A stretch of DNA of 64,000 bases from Chloroflexota bacterium (GTDB taxonomy: Bacteria; Chloroflexota; Anaerolineae; UBA7937; B3-Chlor), in contig JAUVXJ010000016.1 in NCBI GenBank assembly GCA_030603665.1, positions 1-64,000 of the forward strand, given 5' to 3'. This document shows positions 28,373-37,195 of the stretch, one piece after another (positions within the stretch are counted from its first letter, which is position 1; each line of letters opens with the position of its first letter). The translations under genes were made by a program, and so were the position numbers. The notes beneath the pieces were generated by a model. The model did not search any database and was not told the origin of the DNA. It was given only the letters and a program-made list of their open reading frames with translations.

Positions 28373-28855
28373 CTAGCTCGTGGCCTTGCCGGGCATCATG
28401 TTCTCTGGCACTTGAACCGCCACCACCTCGCCACGGGCGCACACGTCTCCTTGGGCCGACAAGGTGGCATCGACCACTACTTTGCGCCCCTTGATCTCCT
28501 TCACCCTTCCTCGGATCTCCAGCGCCACGCCCATGGGGGTTGGGCTTAGAAAATCGACGTGCAGCGAGGCGGTCACGAATCGCAAAGGCGGCTCCGTACC
28601 CATGGGCCGCCCCTGGGCTCGATATGCTGCGGCTGACGCCGTGCCTGTACCATGACAATCGATCAGCGAGGCGATGAGATCTCCATAGACGTAGCCGGGG
28701 ATGGCGGTGTGGTAGGGCCTGGGATGGAAAGTGCAGACCGTCTCCTCCCCATCCCAGGAGCTCTTGATCTGGTGCCCGTGCTCGTTGAGACGCCCGCACC
28801 CATAGCAGTGACTCAGGTCGTCCGGGTAGTAGGCCTGAAAGGCGTTCTCGTTCAC
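28373..28855 (-). CDS. PaaI-family hotdog thioesterase
   Basis: The product has 160 residues from a GTG with GGGAGG upstream. It has a single hotdog domain with HCYGCGRLNEHG near the N-terminus, GYVYGDLIASLIDCHGTG in the helix region and ASLHVDFLSPTPMG in the strand region, all typical of PaaI-type acyl-CoA thioesterases. It would hydrolyse an aromatic or short-chain acyl-CoA. It is 31 bases behind the MenA-like gene, which allows the guess that it acts as a dihydroxynaphthoyl-CoA thioesterase. A role in aromatic acyl-CoA housekeeping is equally possible. Confidence 0.75.
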   Translation of the reverse strand: MNENAFQAYYPDDLSHCYGCGRLNEHGHQIKSSWDGEETVCTFHPRPYHTAIPGYVYGDLIASLIDCHGTGTASAAAYRAQGRPMGTEPPLRFVTASLHVDFLSPTPMGVALEIRGRVKEIKGRKVVVDATLSAQGDVCARGEVVAVQVPENMMPGKATS

Positions 28856-28886
28856 GCCTTATTGCCTCCCATGCGCCCTGAGCTGT

Positions 28887-29840
28887 CTATATGAAGGGTC
28901 TAATCGCCTTGTCCAAGAGGTACCCTGCCGAGAGCAGCAGGCCCGTCAAGAGGTGCACGAACACGGTTCCGGCATTGGCGGGGACCAGTTTCAGGTACTC
29001 GTCGTAGTGGGCGCGGGCCACGTTCACGGCTCTGAAGGCCACAGGGAGCGTGGCCAGGGCAATCAAGGTGAAGGGCGAGGTGATCTTCAAGACAACAGCC
29101 AGCACGATGACGACATAGGTCGCCACTATGAGGACCAGGTATCCCAGCGCCGCTCTCCTCCTGCCCAGCCTCACCACTAGGTGGTCCTTGCCCACGGAGC
29201 CATCCGCCGGCGCATCCTGAAACTCGTTGATGTAGAGCACAGCGGCGATGAGCAACCCCACGGGGATGGAGGCGACAACCGGCTCCCAGGCGAAGTGCCC
29301 TGTCTGCACGAAGTAGGCACCCAAGGTCATCAGCACACCGAAGTTGAGCCCGATGAAGAACTCTCCGATGCCCCTGCTGACCAGGTTGAAGGGCGGGGCG
29401 GTGTAGAAGAATCCGGAGAAGATGCCAAAGAGCCCCAGGACGATAATCATGGGCCCTCTGACGTAGGCTAGATACAGGCCTATCACGCTCGCCAGGGCGA
29501 AGGCGGCCAGGGCGCCGCTCAGCACCTCGCGGGGTGTGAGCAGACCTTGCTGGATGATGCGACTCCCTCCGGTGAAGGGGCGGACGAACTCCACGTTGAC
29601 CTCGTCGGTGCCGCTTCGATGGTCGAAGTAGTCGTTGGCCACATTGGTGCCGGCATGCAGGAGCAGCGCTCCCAGCATGGTCAACACAAAGTAGCCCAGG
29701 TGAAAGGTGCCCGTTCGAGCCCAGGCGATAGCGGCGCCCAAGAGGACGGGGACCACGGTGGCCGTGAAGAAGGGTGCCCGTACCTCGGCCAGCCAGATCT
29801 TCATCTTACTGGGTCTTGTTTCCCTTACATCGTTGGCCAT
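28887..29840 (-). CDS. menA: UbiA-superfamily prenyltransferase, MenA-like
   Basis: The product has 317 residues with about eight membrane helices. It shows the two Asp-rich motifs of UbiA enzymes: NVANDYFDHRSGTD (residues ~67-80) and NEFQDAPADGSVGKDHLVVRLG. This form is typical of 1,4-dihydroxy-2-naphthoate polyprenyltransferase (menaquinone pathway). The ATG at 29840 has GAGGAGG before it and overlaps the end of ftsK by 16 bases, so translation is coupled. Menaquinone fits an anaerobic respiring or electron-bifurcating lifestyle. Other UbiA substrates cannot be excluded. Confidence 0.8.
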   Translation of the reverse strand: MANDVRETRPSKMKIWLAEVRAPFFTATVVPVLLGAAIAWARTGTFHLGYFVLTMLGALLLHAGTNVANDYFDHRSGTDEVNVEFVRPFTGGSRIIQQGLLTPREVLSGALAAFALASVIGLYLAYVRGPMIIVLGLFGIFSGFFYTAPPFNLVSRGIGEFFIGLNFGVLMTLGAYFVQTGHFAWEPVVASIPVGLLIAAVLYINEFQDAPADGSVGKDHLVVRLGRRRAALGYLVLIVATYVVIVLAVVLKITSPFTLIALATLPVAFRAVNVARAHYDEYLKLVPANAGTVFVHLLTGLLLSAGYLLDKAIRPFI

Positions 29841-32005
29841 GAAACCTCCTCTTCTACATGTAACACCTTACGCGCACGACCGGCACTCGCTGGCGGTCCT
29901 ACGATGCCTTTCTCTTCCAGCAGGTCCATCAGACGAGCCGCTCTGACGTACCCGATGCGCAGGCGTCGCTGAAGGAAAGTCGTCGAGGCATGTTGCTCGC
30001 GCTTCACCAACTCCATAGCTTCCTCCAAGAGTTGATCCTCTTGCTCTCCCTCATCTTCAACGACGGTTGCCATCTCCGGCCACAATGCCTGCTGTACCAA
30101 CTCCTCCTGCTGCGCCGGGCGCGGCACCTCCATGCCTCTCCAGAAGCGAACCAGGCTGTCGATCTCCCTGTCGGACACGAAGCATCCCTGCAGGCGTACA
30201 GGGCTGGAGGAATCGGCGCTCATGTAGAGCATGTCGCCTTTGCCCAGGAGTTTGTCGGCTCCCGCCACGTCTAGTATCACACGAGAGTCCGCCTGCGAGG
30301 TTACAGCGAAGGAGATCCGCGCTGGGAAGTTGGCCTTGATCAGCCCGGTCACCACGTCTACCGAGGGGCGCTGGGTTGCCACGACCAGGTGTATCCCCGT
30401 GGCCCTGGACATTTGCGCCAGCCTACAGAGGGACCGCTCCACCTCGTCCGGGGCGGCCATCATCAGGTCCGCCAATTCGTCCACCACGACCACGATGTAG
30501 GGAAGAGGCTGGCTGTCTTCCGAGAGCAGGTTCTGGTTGAAGTGGTCTATGTTGCGCGCCTGGGCGGCTGAGAAGAGCTTGTAGCGGCGGTCCATCTCCC
30601 GCAGGACCCACCTCAGGGTGCCTACCACTCTCTCCACCTCCACTAGCACGGGCGACAGCAGGTGGGGGATGCCGTTGAAGTTGACCAACTCCACCATCTT
30701 GGGGTCTACCATCAACAGCCTGAGGTCCTCAGGCGTGTTGCCCAAGAGCAGGCAAGTGACGATGGAGTTGATGCACACACTCTTGCCGGAGCCCGTGGCG
30801 CCCGCGATGAGGAGATGGGGCATCCTGCCCAGGTCGGCCACGACAGGGTTGCCGGAAACGTCCTGGCCCAGGGCAATCTTGAGCCTGGACGTCATTCGTT
30901 GGAACTCATTCGACTCCATGAGCCGGCGCAGGGAGACCAGCGAGAGTTCGTCGTTGGGGACCTCGATGCCGATCATAGACCGGCCGGGGACGGGAGCTTC
31001 GATACGTACAGCGGTGGCTGCCAGGGCCAGCGAGAGGTCGTTGGCGAGCGAACCGATCTTGCTCACTTTGACCTTTGCTCTGGAGACGCGGCCATCTCGG
31101 CCCTTTCGCTCTACATATCCAGGTTCCACCCCAAATTGAGTGACTGTGGGACCCTGATTGACCTCCGCCACTTTGCCAGGGACCCCGAAACTGCGCAGGG
31201 TCTCCTCGATAACGCGGACCTTTCGCCGGATCTCTGTCTCAGAGATCTCCAGCTTTGCGGTCCTCTCCAGGATGTCCTCCACCGAGGGCAGGCGCCACTC
31301 CTTGCCGCTCCGGAGTCGCGGAGGCTTGAGAGGAGCCCTCTCCTCAAGCCCTTCGTTGGCAGCAGGTCGAGGGTCGAAAGGGGCCGGGGCCTTGTCTCTC
31401 AGCCTGGAGAAGAAAGCCGCAGCGGTGAGTTGCGGCCGGCGGACAGTGAGGCGAGGCGTGTAGGGCCTGGACCGGTCTCTCACAGCGGCACAGACTCTCT
31501 TGAAGACTGTGCCTGCTCGTGCCAGTGACACGCCAGAGAGCAGGATCAGGCCCACGATTCCGGACGCTGCCAGAGTGATGTAGGCTCCGATCCGACCGAT
31601 GCTAGTGGTGAGAGCCTGGCTCAGCAGCCAGCCCAGGTAGCCTCCTCCGCCACCTTGCGCCGCGTACTGTCGGGCGTCCTCCGGGAAGGACAGCAGGTGG
31701 AGCGCGGGCAGGCAGGTCACGAAGAGCAGTATGGCTCCCAGAGGCCTCCGCCACTCGAGGCCGCGATTGCCACCCAGGCTTTCCAACAGCAGCCAGAAGC
31801 CCAGGATTCCCAGCGCCAGAGGTACGAAGTACACTCCCGCGCCGAAGAAACGGCGCAGAAGTGTTATCAACCCTTCGGTGAGGAGGTCGCGACTGATGGA
31901 GGCCAGACTGAGTCCGGTGAGGGTAGCCAGGCCCAGGAGGACAATGGCCGCTGTCTTGAGTCCTGGTACCCTTGCCGCTTTGGGCTTGGCTTCTCTTTTT
32001 TTCAC
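29825..32005 (-). CDS. ftsK: DNA translocase FtsK/SpoIIIE
   Basis: The product has 726 residues from a GTG. About four membrane helices lie in residues 15-165 and a short linker follows. The RecA-like motor has Walker A GATGSGKS (402-409), Walker B VVVVDELADLM and VATQRPSVDVVTGLIKANFP. The C-terminal winged-helix gamma domain is at about 660-720 (RLRIGYVRAARLMDLLEEKGIVG). It pumps chromosomal DNA through the division septum and recognises orientation sequences with the gamma domain. It lies between udg (4-base gap) and menA (16-base overlap). Confidence 0.95.
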   Translation of the reverse strand: MKKREAKPKAARVPGLKTAAIVLLGLATLTGLSLASISRDLLTEGLITLLRRFFGAGVYFVPLALGILGFWLLLESLGGNRGLEWRRPLGAILLFVTCLPALHLLSFPEDARQYAAQGGGGGYLGWLLSQALTTSIGRIGAYITLAASGIVGLILLSGVSLARAGTVFKRVCAAVRDRSRPYTPRLTVRRPQLTAAAFFSRLRDKAPAPFDPRPAANEGLEERAPLKPPRLRSGKEWRLPSVEDILERTAKLEISETEIRRKVRVIEETLRSFGVPGKVAEVNQGPTVTQFGVEPGYVERKGRDGRVSRAKVKVSKIGSLANDLSLALAATAVRIEAPVPGRSMIGIEVPNDELSLVSLRRLMESNEFQRMTSRLKIALGQDVSGNPVVADLGRMPHLLIAGATGSGKSVCINSIVTCLLLGNTPEDLRLLMVDPKMVELVNFNGIPHLLSPVLVEVERVVGTLRWVLREMDRRYKLFSAAQARNIDHFNQNLLSEDSQPLPYIVVVVDELADLMMAAPDEVERSLCRLAQMSRATGIHLVVATQRPSVDVVTGLIKANFPARISFAVTSQADSRVILDVAGADKLLGKGDMLYMSADSSSPVRLQGCFVSDREIDSLVRFWRGMEVPRPAQQEELVQQALWPEMATVVEDEGEQEDQLLEEAMELVKREQHASTTFLQRRLRIGYVRAARLMDLLEEKGIVGPPASAGRARKVLHVEEEVSWPTM

Positions 32006-32009
32006 TTGT

Positions 32010-32612
32010 CTAGAACAGGCTAAGCTGCTCGGTGTCCTGCGGGAGGTCCACTTCCGCGATGCTGTCGGACTGTGCCAGGAGCTGAGGGATTCTGGACATA
32101 TCGTCCTTGACCACCTGGCGCCACTTGGGCTGGTGCAAAGCTGCGGCAGGGTGGTACATAGGGTAGTGGATGATCCCTCCTATCTTTCGGGGTTGGCCGT
32201 GAATCTGAGAAATCTTGGCGCCAGGGAAGTAGCGCTCCATGGAAAATCGGCCCAGGGTCACGATCATCCGCGGGGAGATGATCTCCACCTGTCTGTCCAG
32301 GAACTTCTTGCAGGCCTCGATCTCTTCTGGTAAGGGGTCTCGGTTTCCTGGGGCCCGGCACTTGATCACGTTGCAGATGTAAACGTCTTCTCTCCGCAGG
32401 CCGATACTCTCCAGTAGTTCTTCCAGCAAGTTGCCTGCTGCGCCGACAAAGGGACGGCCCTGCTGGTCTTCGTGGAAACCAGGGCCCTCTCCGATGAACA
32501 CAATCTCGGCGTTCTCGGGACCTTCGCCGGGCACGGAGTTCTTGCGACCTTGGGCCAGGACACAATCCTGGCAATTGGCAACCTCTTCGTGAAGTTCGGT
32601 TAGCAGGGACAC
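32010..32612 (-). CDS. udg: Family 4 uracil-DNA glycosylase (iron-sulfur)
   Basis: The product has 200 residues from a GTG with AGGAGG six bases upstream. It shows the family-4 pattern: active-site loop GEGPGFHEDQQGRPFVG, the second motif YPMYHPAAAL, and four Cys (14, 17, 85, 101) spaced to hold a [4Fe-4S] cluster. It removes uracil from DNA. It heads the udg-ftsK-menA-thioesterase run. Confidence 0.92.
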   Translation of the reverse strand: MSLLTELHEEVANCQDCVLAQGRKNSVPGEGPENAEIVFIGEGPGFHEDQQGRPFVGAAGNLLEELLESIGLRREDVYICNVIKCRAPGNRDPLPEEIEACKKFLDRQVEIISPRMIVTLGRFSMERYFPGAKISQIHGQPRKIGGIIHYPMYHPAAALHQPKWRQVVKDDMSRIPQLLAQSDSIAEVDLPQDTEQLSLF

Positions 32613-32638
32613 GTGTATGCCTCCTCAAGGTGCAGGAA

Positions 32639-32658
32639 TGCACGGTCGTGGCCGTGCA
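32639..32658 (-). other. Hairpin in the udg leader
   Basis: TGCACGG and CCGTGCA (7-bp stem, 6-base loop) lie between the predicted transcription start and the udg ribosome site. The function is unknown. Confidence 0.3.
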
Positions 32659-32704
32659 ACTCTGCTCTCTCGCTGCCTGCGAGGGCTCATCGCGACGTTG
32701 GAGG

Positions 32705-32734
32705 ATTGTAGCACATCCACTGGGGTTTGTCTAA
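32705..32734 (-). promoter_or_regulatory. Probable promoter for udg-ftsK-menA
   Basis: On the minus strand TTAGAC (32734-32729) is followed after 18 bp by TACAAT (32710-32705). Five of six -10 bases and three to four of six -35 bases match the consensus. Confidence 0.5.
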
Positions 32735-33114
32735 GGTGGGCAACTGCTGCTGACTCCTGAGGGCGAAGAGTTGCTGGCAAGCGGCGGTTCCATCTGAAAT
32801 GGTTATAGATCCAGATGGTGTGCAGGAAGGCTGCGGGGAACATAATCAATGGCATTCGCCTAGCCATAGCCGCCGCTGGACTGCACCCTTCGACGCGGTC
32901 CAAGGCCTTCTCGGGGTGGGTTCAGCAGGGGGCCTGAGAGTCGGTCTTGCGCATTTCTCTCACACAGGTCCTTGTCTTGTTGACCAAGGGGTGATATACT
33001 TATACATTGGAGCCAGTCTCCTTGTGTCTTCCGGAAGCTATGACCTTTTGGCACGCAGTCTCAGAGGTGGGTGAGCTGGAGGCTTCACCCCTGTGTCGAC
33101 CAAGGAGGATTGTT
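32735..33114 (+). other. Divergent intergenic region with plus-strand promoter
   Basis: No gene was recognised. TTGTCT (32972-32977), 17-bp spacer and TATACT (32995-33000) form a fair promoter for the plus-strand membrane cluster. The leader to the first gene is about 140 bases. Confidence 0.55.
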
Positions 33115-33165
33115 GTGGATCTGTCACAGCTGGGAAAGGTGCGCGGGGATGACACTGGGCACTGA
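33115..33165 (+). other. Possible 16-codon leader peptide
   Basis: A GTG preceded by AGGAGG (6-base spacing) opens a 16-codon frame whose TGA lies inside the start of the next gene, in another frame. It has a better ribosome site than the 93-residue gene at 33149, so it may couple translation. It may also mean that the reading frame of the next gene has shifted. Confidence 0.25.
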
Positions 33166-33430
33166 TCGTCGCGACCAGCTGATCGACGACCTTGCACACC
33201 GCCTGGACAGCTGGAGGCTGGCCACCCCGGCCATCGCCTTTCTGGAGGTTCACAAGCCCCTGGGATTCCTGGCCAGTCAGACGCTTCTGGTCTTCCAGCC
33301 CCTGCTTAGGCTGTTCTTTGGTAGTGTCTCTGTCGAGGAGTACTCCACGCTGCTCGAGGATGCCAGCAGTGTGGAGCGCGTGATCTGTCGTCTGGAGGAG
33401 TTGCGGGAGCACGGAGCTTCTTCAGGGTAG
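33149..33430 (+). CDS. Small hydrophobic-segment protein of unknown function
   Basis: The product has 93 residues from an ATG (GCGGGG just upstream, weak ribosome site). Charged ends flank one hydrophobic stretch (AIAFLEVHKPLGFLASQTLL through LRLFF, about residues 24-55), so it is probably a small membrane-associated protein. No family was recognised. It is the first gene of the plus-strand cluster and lies 24 bases before the DUF6754-like gene. Confidence 0.55.
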   Translation: MTLGTDRRDQLIDDLAHRLDSWRLATPAIAFLEVHKPLGFLASQTLLVFQPLLRLFFGSVSVEEYSTLLEDASSVERVICRLEELREHGASSG

Positions 33431-33454
33431 ACAGATTCCTTTTGGAGGAGGACG

Positions 33455-34234
33455 TTGGGGTTACTCAGAGAGATCCTGGGAAATCTAGGCATCGGCCAGC
33501 AGCACGCTCTGATGTTCGCACTGCTCTTACCGTTCTTCCCACTGCTTCTGATTCTCAATCGGAGGATAAGGGAGAGAGGTCGACCTGCGCTCCGTGCCAT
33601 CCCTGGCTATGAGATCTTGCGGGAGTACCTGGGCGAGGCGACGGAGAGCGGGCGCTCCGTACATGTATCCATGGGCACGAGCGGCATAGGAAACGGTGCC
33701 ACGGCAGAATCCCTGGCCGGGCTCACCGTCCTGGAGCATATCGCCGCGCACGCCACGGCCACTGGTCTCGAAACAGTGGTCACGGTCTGTGACCCGTCGC
33801 TCCTGCCAGTGGCCCAGGATGTGATCCGAGACGCCTGTGCAGCCCAGGGGTATCCCGAAGCCTATGACCCGGCCTGCGTTCGCTTCATCTCTTCGGACAA
33901 GGTGGCCTACGCCGCAGGCGTGATGGACATCCTGGCGCACGGTGAGGTCTCCAGCAACGTCATGGTGGGGAGCTTCGGCGATGAGTTTCTGCTGATGAGC
34001 GAGGTGGGAGCCCGGAACGAGCTGAGCCAGATTGGAGGAACGGCTTCCCCGCAGATTCTGCCGTTTGTGTATGCATCTATGGATCATACCCTGATCGGCG
34101 AGGAGATCTTCGCCGCTGGCGCGTATCTGCTCGGCAAGACCACGCACCTTGCCAGTCTGGCGGTGCAGGATTGGCTGAGAACGGCGATCATCGTGACCAT
34201 CTTGATTGGTATTCTGGCCCGGAGTCTGGCGTGA
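33455..34234 (+). CDS. DUF6754-like membrane protein
   Basis: The product has 259 residues from a TTG with GGAGGAG upstream. It has an N-terminal membrane helix (about 15-35), a soluble domain with GTSGIGNGATAESLAGLTVL, VTVCDPSLLPVAQDVIRDA and GSFGDEFLLMSEVGA, and a C-terminal helix (about 238-256). The central motifs match my memory of the DUF6754 family, whose function is not known. It is followed by polytopic proteins, a zinc-ribbon protein and a MutL-type ATPase-fold protein on the same strand, suggesting parts of one membrane complex. Confidence 0.65.
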   Translation: MGLLREILGNLGIGQQHALMFALLLPFFPLLLILNRRIRERGRPALRAIPGYEILREYLGEATESGRSVHVSMGTSGIGNGATAESLAGLTVLEHIAAHATATGLETVVTVCDPSLLPVAQDVIRDACAAQGYPEAYDPACVRFISSDKVAYAAGVMDILAHGEVSSNVMVGSFGDEFLLMSEVGARNELSQIGGTASPQILPFVYASMDHTLIGEEIFAAGAYLLGKTTHLASLAVQDWLRTAIIVTILIGILARSLA

Positions 34235-34286
34235 CCTGCCATCGGCTTGCCTGGGAGCAGCGCGAGACTATGGAGAAGGCGTCTGA

Positions 34287-34946
34287 ATGAGAAGAATCGG
34301 CCGCGCAATCACAGTGGGGATGAGACGGTCGATCCCAATGGCTATCGCCATGGCCATTGGATCACTGATGCTGCTGGATTTCTTCTTCGATGAAGAGCAC
34401 ATAAACGATCTGGGCCGGTTCTTCGTAGAGTCGGCGGTCATCATCGTGGCCTTCGCCTTGCTGCTAGGTCTGCTGAACGTTATGGTGGTGCACCTGAGGA
34501 GGATCATCAAGCGAGAGAGTGACTGGTTCTACAGCATCGCGCTAGTGGCCATGGCTCTCATCGTGATGATTGCTGGCATTCCGGGCCCCGAGAGCACCGC
34601 GGTCGCGTGGATCTTTGACCACATCCAGTTCCCTCTGCAGGCGGCCACCTTCTCCCTGCTGGCCTTCTTCGTGGCCACGGCCGCATATCGTGGTCTGAGA
34701 GTGCGCAGCCTCGAGGCCCTGGCCTTCGTGGTGACAGCGGTTGTGGTGCTTCTAGGCCAGGTGCCCATAGGTAGGTATCTGGGAGAGTTCGTGCCCGCGG
34801 CGAAGGACTGGATACTAGATGTGCCCAGCACGGCAGGAATGCGCGGGATAATCATCGGCGTCGCTCTGGGAACCATCGCCACGGGAATCCGTGTCCTGAT
34901 GGGTCTCGATCGTCCTTATGGTGGTGAGGGGAACGGTACCCAATAA
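34287..34946 (+). CDS. Polytopic membrane protein, unknown
   Basis: The product has 219 residues with about six hydrophobic helices and a basic N-terminus (MRRIGRAITVGMRRSIP). No conserved motif was recognised. Its TAA overlaps the ATG of the zinc-ribbon gene by one base, so the two are translationally coupled. Its size and helix pattern are like those of the membrane protein at 36486, but the sequences do not look alike. Confidence 0.6.
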   Translation: MRRIGRAITVGMRRSIPMAIAMAIGSLMLLDFFFDEEHINDLGRFFVESAVIIVAFALLLGLLNVMVVHLRRIIKRESDWFYSIALVAMALIVMIAGIPGPESTAVAWIFDHIQFPLQAATFSLLAFFVATAAYRGLRVRSLEALAFVVTAVVVLLGQVPIGRYLGEFVPAAKDWILDVPSTAGMRGIIIGVALGTIATGIRVLMGLDRPYGGEGNGTQ

Positions 34947-36481
34947 TGGAATGTCCTCACTGTGGGGCAGCCAACAAGCCCGATAGTCTGTTCTGCGGCG
35001 AGTGCGGGGAGTTCTTAGGGACACCCAAGGGGATCACGTGCGCCATGTGCGATACCCCCCATGCGCCGGGGATCACAGCGTGCACCCAGTGCGGGGCACG
35101 CTTGATTCCGCCTGGTGTCTCGCCTGCCGAATTGCCGCTTGAACTTGGGGATGAGGCTGCTGTGACCGACGAGGTTGAGGGTGTCGTCCCAGAAGATGCA
35201 GAAGTCGCCCAGGAGCCGGGTGAGGAGACGGTGCCTCCCTGGCTTAAGAAGCTGGAAGCGGTCCCTGCCGAAGAGGTCGCTGAGCGGGGGCTGGAGGGGG
35301 AGGATCTCGAGAGGGGCGAGTTGCCGGAATGGCTCGAGGTGCCGACCGAATTCGAGGATATGCTGAGCGAGGCATCAATCGCGGCGGATGAAGAGGAAGC
35401 GGCGCCGGCAGAGGAGATCCCGTCCTGGTTGGAGGCGCTTCGGCCAGAGGAACTGGAGGGCGTTGAGGACATCTCTGCCGCGGCTGGTCCCGCTGAGGCG
35501 ACCGGCCTGCTCAAGGGCATCAGAGGGACTCTTGGTATCGAACCTATCCTTGCCCTGCCCCGACGTGCTGTGCCCGTGCAAGCTGTGTCGCCTTCCAGCG
35601 GCGCCTACGAGCGAGCCGAGCTGTTCGACTCGGTGGTGCGGGAGCCGGCCCGACCAGGCATCGAGTTGGCTCAGAGGCGACGCGTGGAGAAGCTTGCTGC
35701 CTCCACCGTGCGATGGATGACGTATCTGATCATCGCCGCCGCTGTGGTGGTGCCACTACTCCTGGGGAGCAACTGGTCAGAGGCGAATATGTCTGTCAGC
35801 GCTGGCGCCACGGCGATGTATGACACCGTAGAGGCGTTGCCTCAGGGCGCTCTGGTCCTAGTCTCCCACGACTACGATCCTGGGATAGCAGGGGAGATGA
35901 TTCCTCAGGCAAGGGCGGTACTCCATCACTTGATGGGGCGTGGGGTGCGGCTGATCAGTGTGAGCCTTACCCCCGAGGGCGCTCGTCTATCTCGACAGGT
36001 GCTTGACGAGGTGGCTGAGGCTCACGGCTACAGCTACGGGGAAGAATACCTGAGCTTGGGGTACGTGGTGGCCGTAGAGGCCGGCCCGCGTTCCTTCTTT
36101 GAGGGATTGGTGACACACGGCTGGAGCGATTTCGTCGGGCAAGGTGAAGAAATAGCTCTGATGGTGGAATTCGCTGGAGCGCCGGAGTATCTCCGGCTGT
36201 GGCTGGAGCAGGTACAGGGACCGTATGGGGTCCCGATGGCCGCCGGCGTGAGCGCGACGGCCGATCCGTTCGCCAGGCCCTACTATCACAATGAGGGGCG
36301 CCGCCAGCTGATAGGGCTGATCACGGGGCTGGTGGGAGCGGCGGAATACGAGCGACTCAGCGGGCAGGCTGGGCCTGCCTTGACAGCCATGGACTCGCAG
36401 TCAGTGGTGCATATTGCCATAGTTCTGCTCATCCTGGTGGGGAACGTGGCCTACTTCGGCGGGAGGGTGAGGGGGAAGTGA
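34946..36481 (+). CDS. Double zinc-ribbon membrane protein, unknown
   Basis: The product has 511 residues. Two CxxC...CxxC zinc ribbons start it (Cys3, 6, 17, 20 and Cys32, 35, 46, 49). A long acidic Glu/Pro/Ala-rich linker (about 55-190) follows, then a membrane helix (about 252-275), a folded domain with DTVEALPQGALVLVSHDYDP (about 290-480) and a C-terminal helix (about 487-506). The arrangement suggests a membrane scaffold or regulator with a cytoplasmic zinc-binding arm. Function unknown. It is coupled to the gene before it and followed after 4 bases by the next polytopic protein. Confidence 0.65.
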   Translation: MECPHCGAANKPDSLFCGECGEFLGTPKGITCAMCDTPHAPGITACTQCGARLIPPGVSPAELPLELGDEAAVTDEVEGVVPEDAEVAQEPGEETVPPWLKKLEAVPAEEVAERGLEGEDLERGELPEWLEVPTEFEDMLSEASIAADEEEAAPAEEIPSWLEALRPEELEGVEDISAAAGPAEATGLLKGIRGTLGIEPILALPRRAVPVQAVSPSSGAYERAELFDSVVREPARPGIELAQRRRVEKLAASTVRWMTYLIIAAAVVVPLLLGSNWSEANMSVSAGATAMYDTVEALPQGALVLVSHDYDPGIAGEMIPQARAVLHHLMGRGVRLISVSLTPEGARLSRQVLDEVAEAHGYSYGEEYLSLGYVVAVEAGPRSFFEGLVTHGWSDFVGQGEEIALMVEFAGAPEYLRLWLEQVQGPYGVPMAAGVSATADPFARPYYHNEGRRQLIGLITGLVGAAEYERLSGQAGPALTAMDSQSVVHIAIVLLILVGNVAYFGGRVRGK

Positions 36482-36485
36482 GCCG

Positions 36486-37136
36486 ATGAGCGAGCTCTTC
36501 GCCGTGTGGATAGCGGCCATCCTGACCCTGATGGTGTACAGTTATCTGTTTGCGGACAATCCGCTCTACCGACTGGCTCAACATCTATTCGTGGGGTCCT
36601 CAGTGGGATATTCAGCCGTCGTGGTCATCCACAACGTGCTACGTCCCCGATTGGTGGAGCCCCTGCTTGATGATGCCACGGGCAACTGGCCCTACGTCTT
36701 GCCGCTGTTGTTGGGATTGTTGCTGCTGACAAAGGCCCGAGGGACCACAGCTTGGCTCGGCAACAGTTCGGTGGCCTTTCTGTTTGGTGTCGGTGCAGCC
36801 CTGGCCATTGGAGGGGCACTGATCGGTTCTCTCTTGCCCCAGATTCAAGCCTCCTGGGTATCGGTGTTGCCAAACACGGCGGGCGGGGCGGGAGCAGCGG
36901 TGAACAACATCTTGTTGACTGTGGGTACCATCGGCACTCTCTCGTACTTCTACTTCACGATGGGCGCGCGCAAGGGCCCGGGGAGTGGTTTGCTCAGGTT
37001 TGGCTCGACGGTTGGCAGGTGGGTCCTACTCATTACGTTCGGGGCCATCTTCGGCAATCGGGTCATGGCCTACGTGTCATTGTTGATCGAAAGGGTCCAT
37101 TTCCTGCTAGGAGACTGGTTGGGCTTGGTGGGGTAG
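36486..37136 (+). CDS. Polytopic membrane protein, unknown
   Basis: The product has 216 residues and about six membrane helices (MSELFAVWIAAILTLMVYSY at the start, then VLPLLLGLLLLTKARG). No family was recognised. It lies 4 bases after the zinc-ribbon gene and before the MutL-type gene, in the same operon. Confidence 0.6.
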   Translation: MSELFAVWIAAILTLMVYSYLFADNPLYRLAQHLFVGSSVGYSAVVVIHNVLRPRLVEPLLDDATGNWPYVLPLLLGLLLLTKARGTTAWLGNSSVAFLFGVGAALAIGGALIGSLLPQIQASWVSVLPNTAGGAGAAVNNILLTVGTIGTLSYFYFTMGARKGPGSGLLRFGSTVGRWVLLITFGAIFGNRVMAYVSLLIERVHFLLGDWLGLVG

Positions 37137-37195
37137 TAGACTGATCCGTGGCTCTGGTAACCGGGATCGAGGGATCCCGTGAGGGTCTGGGCCGG

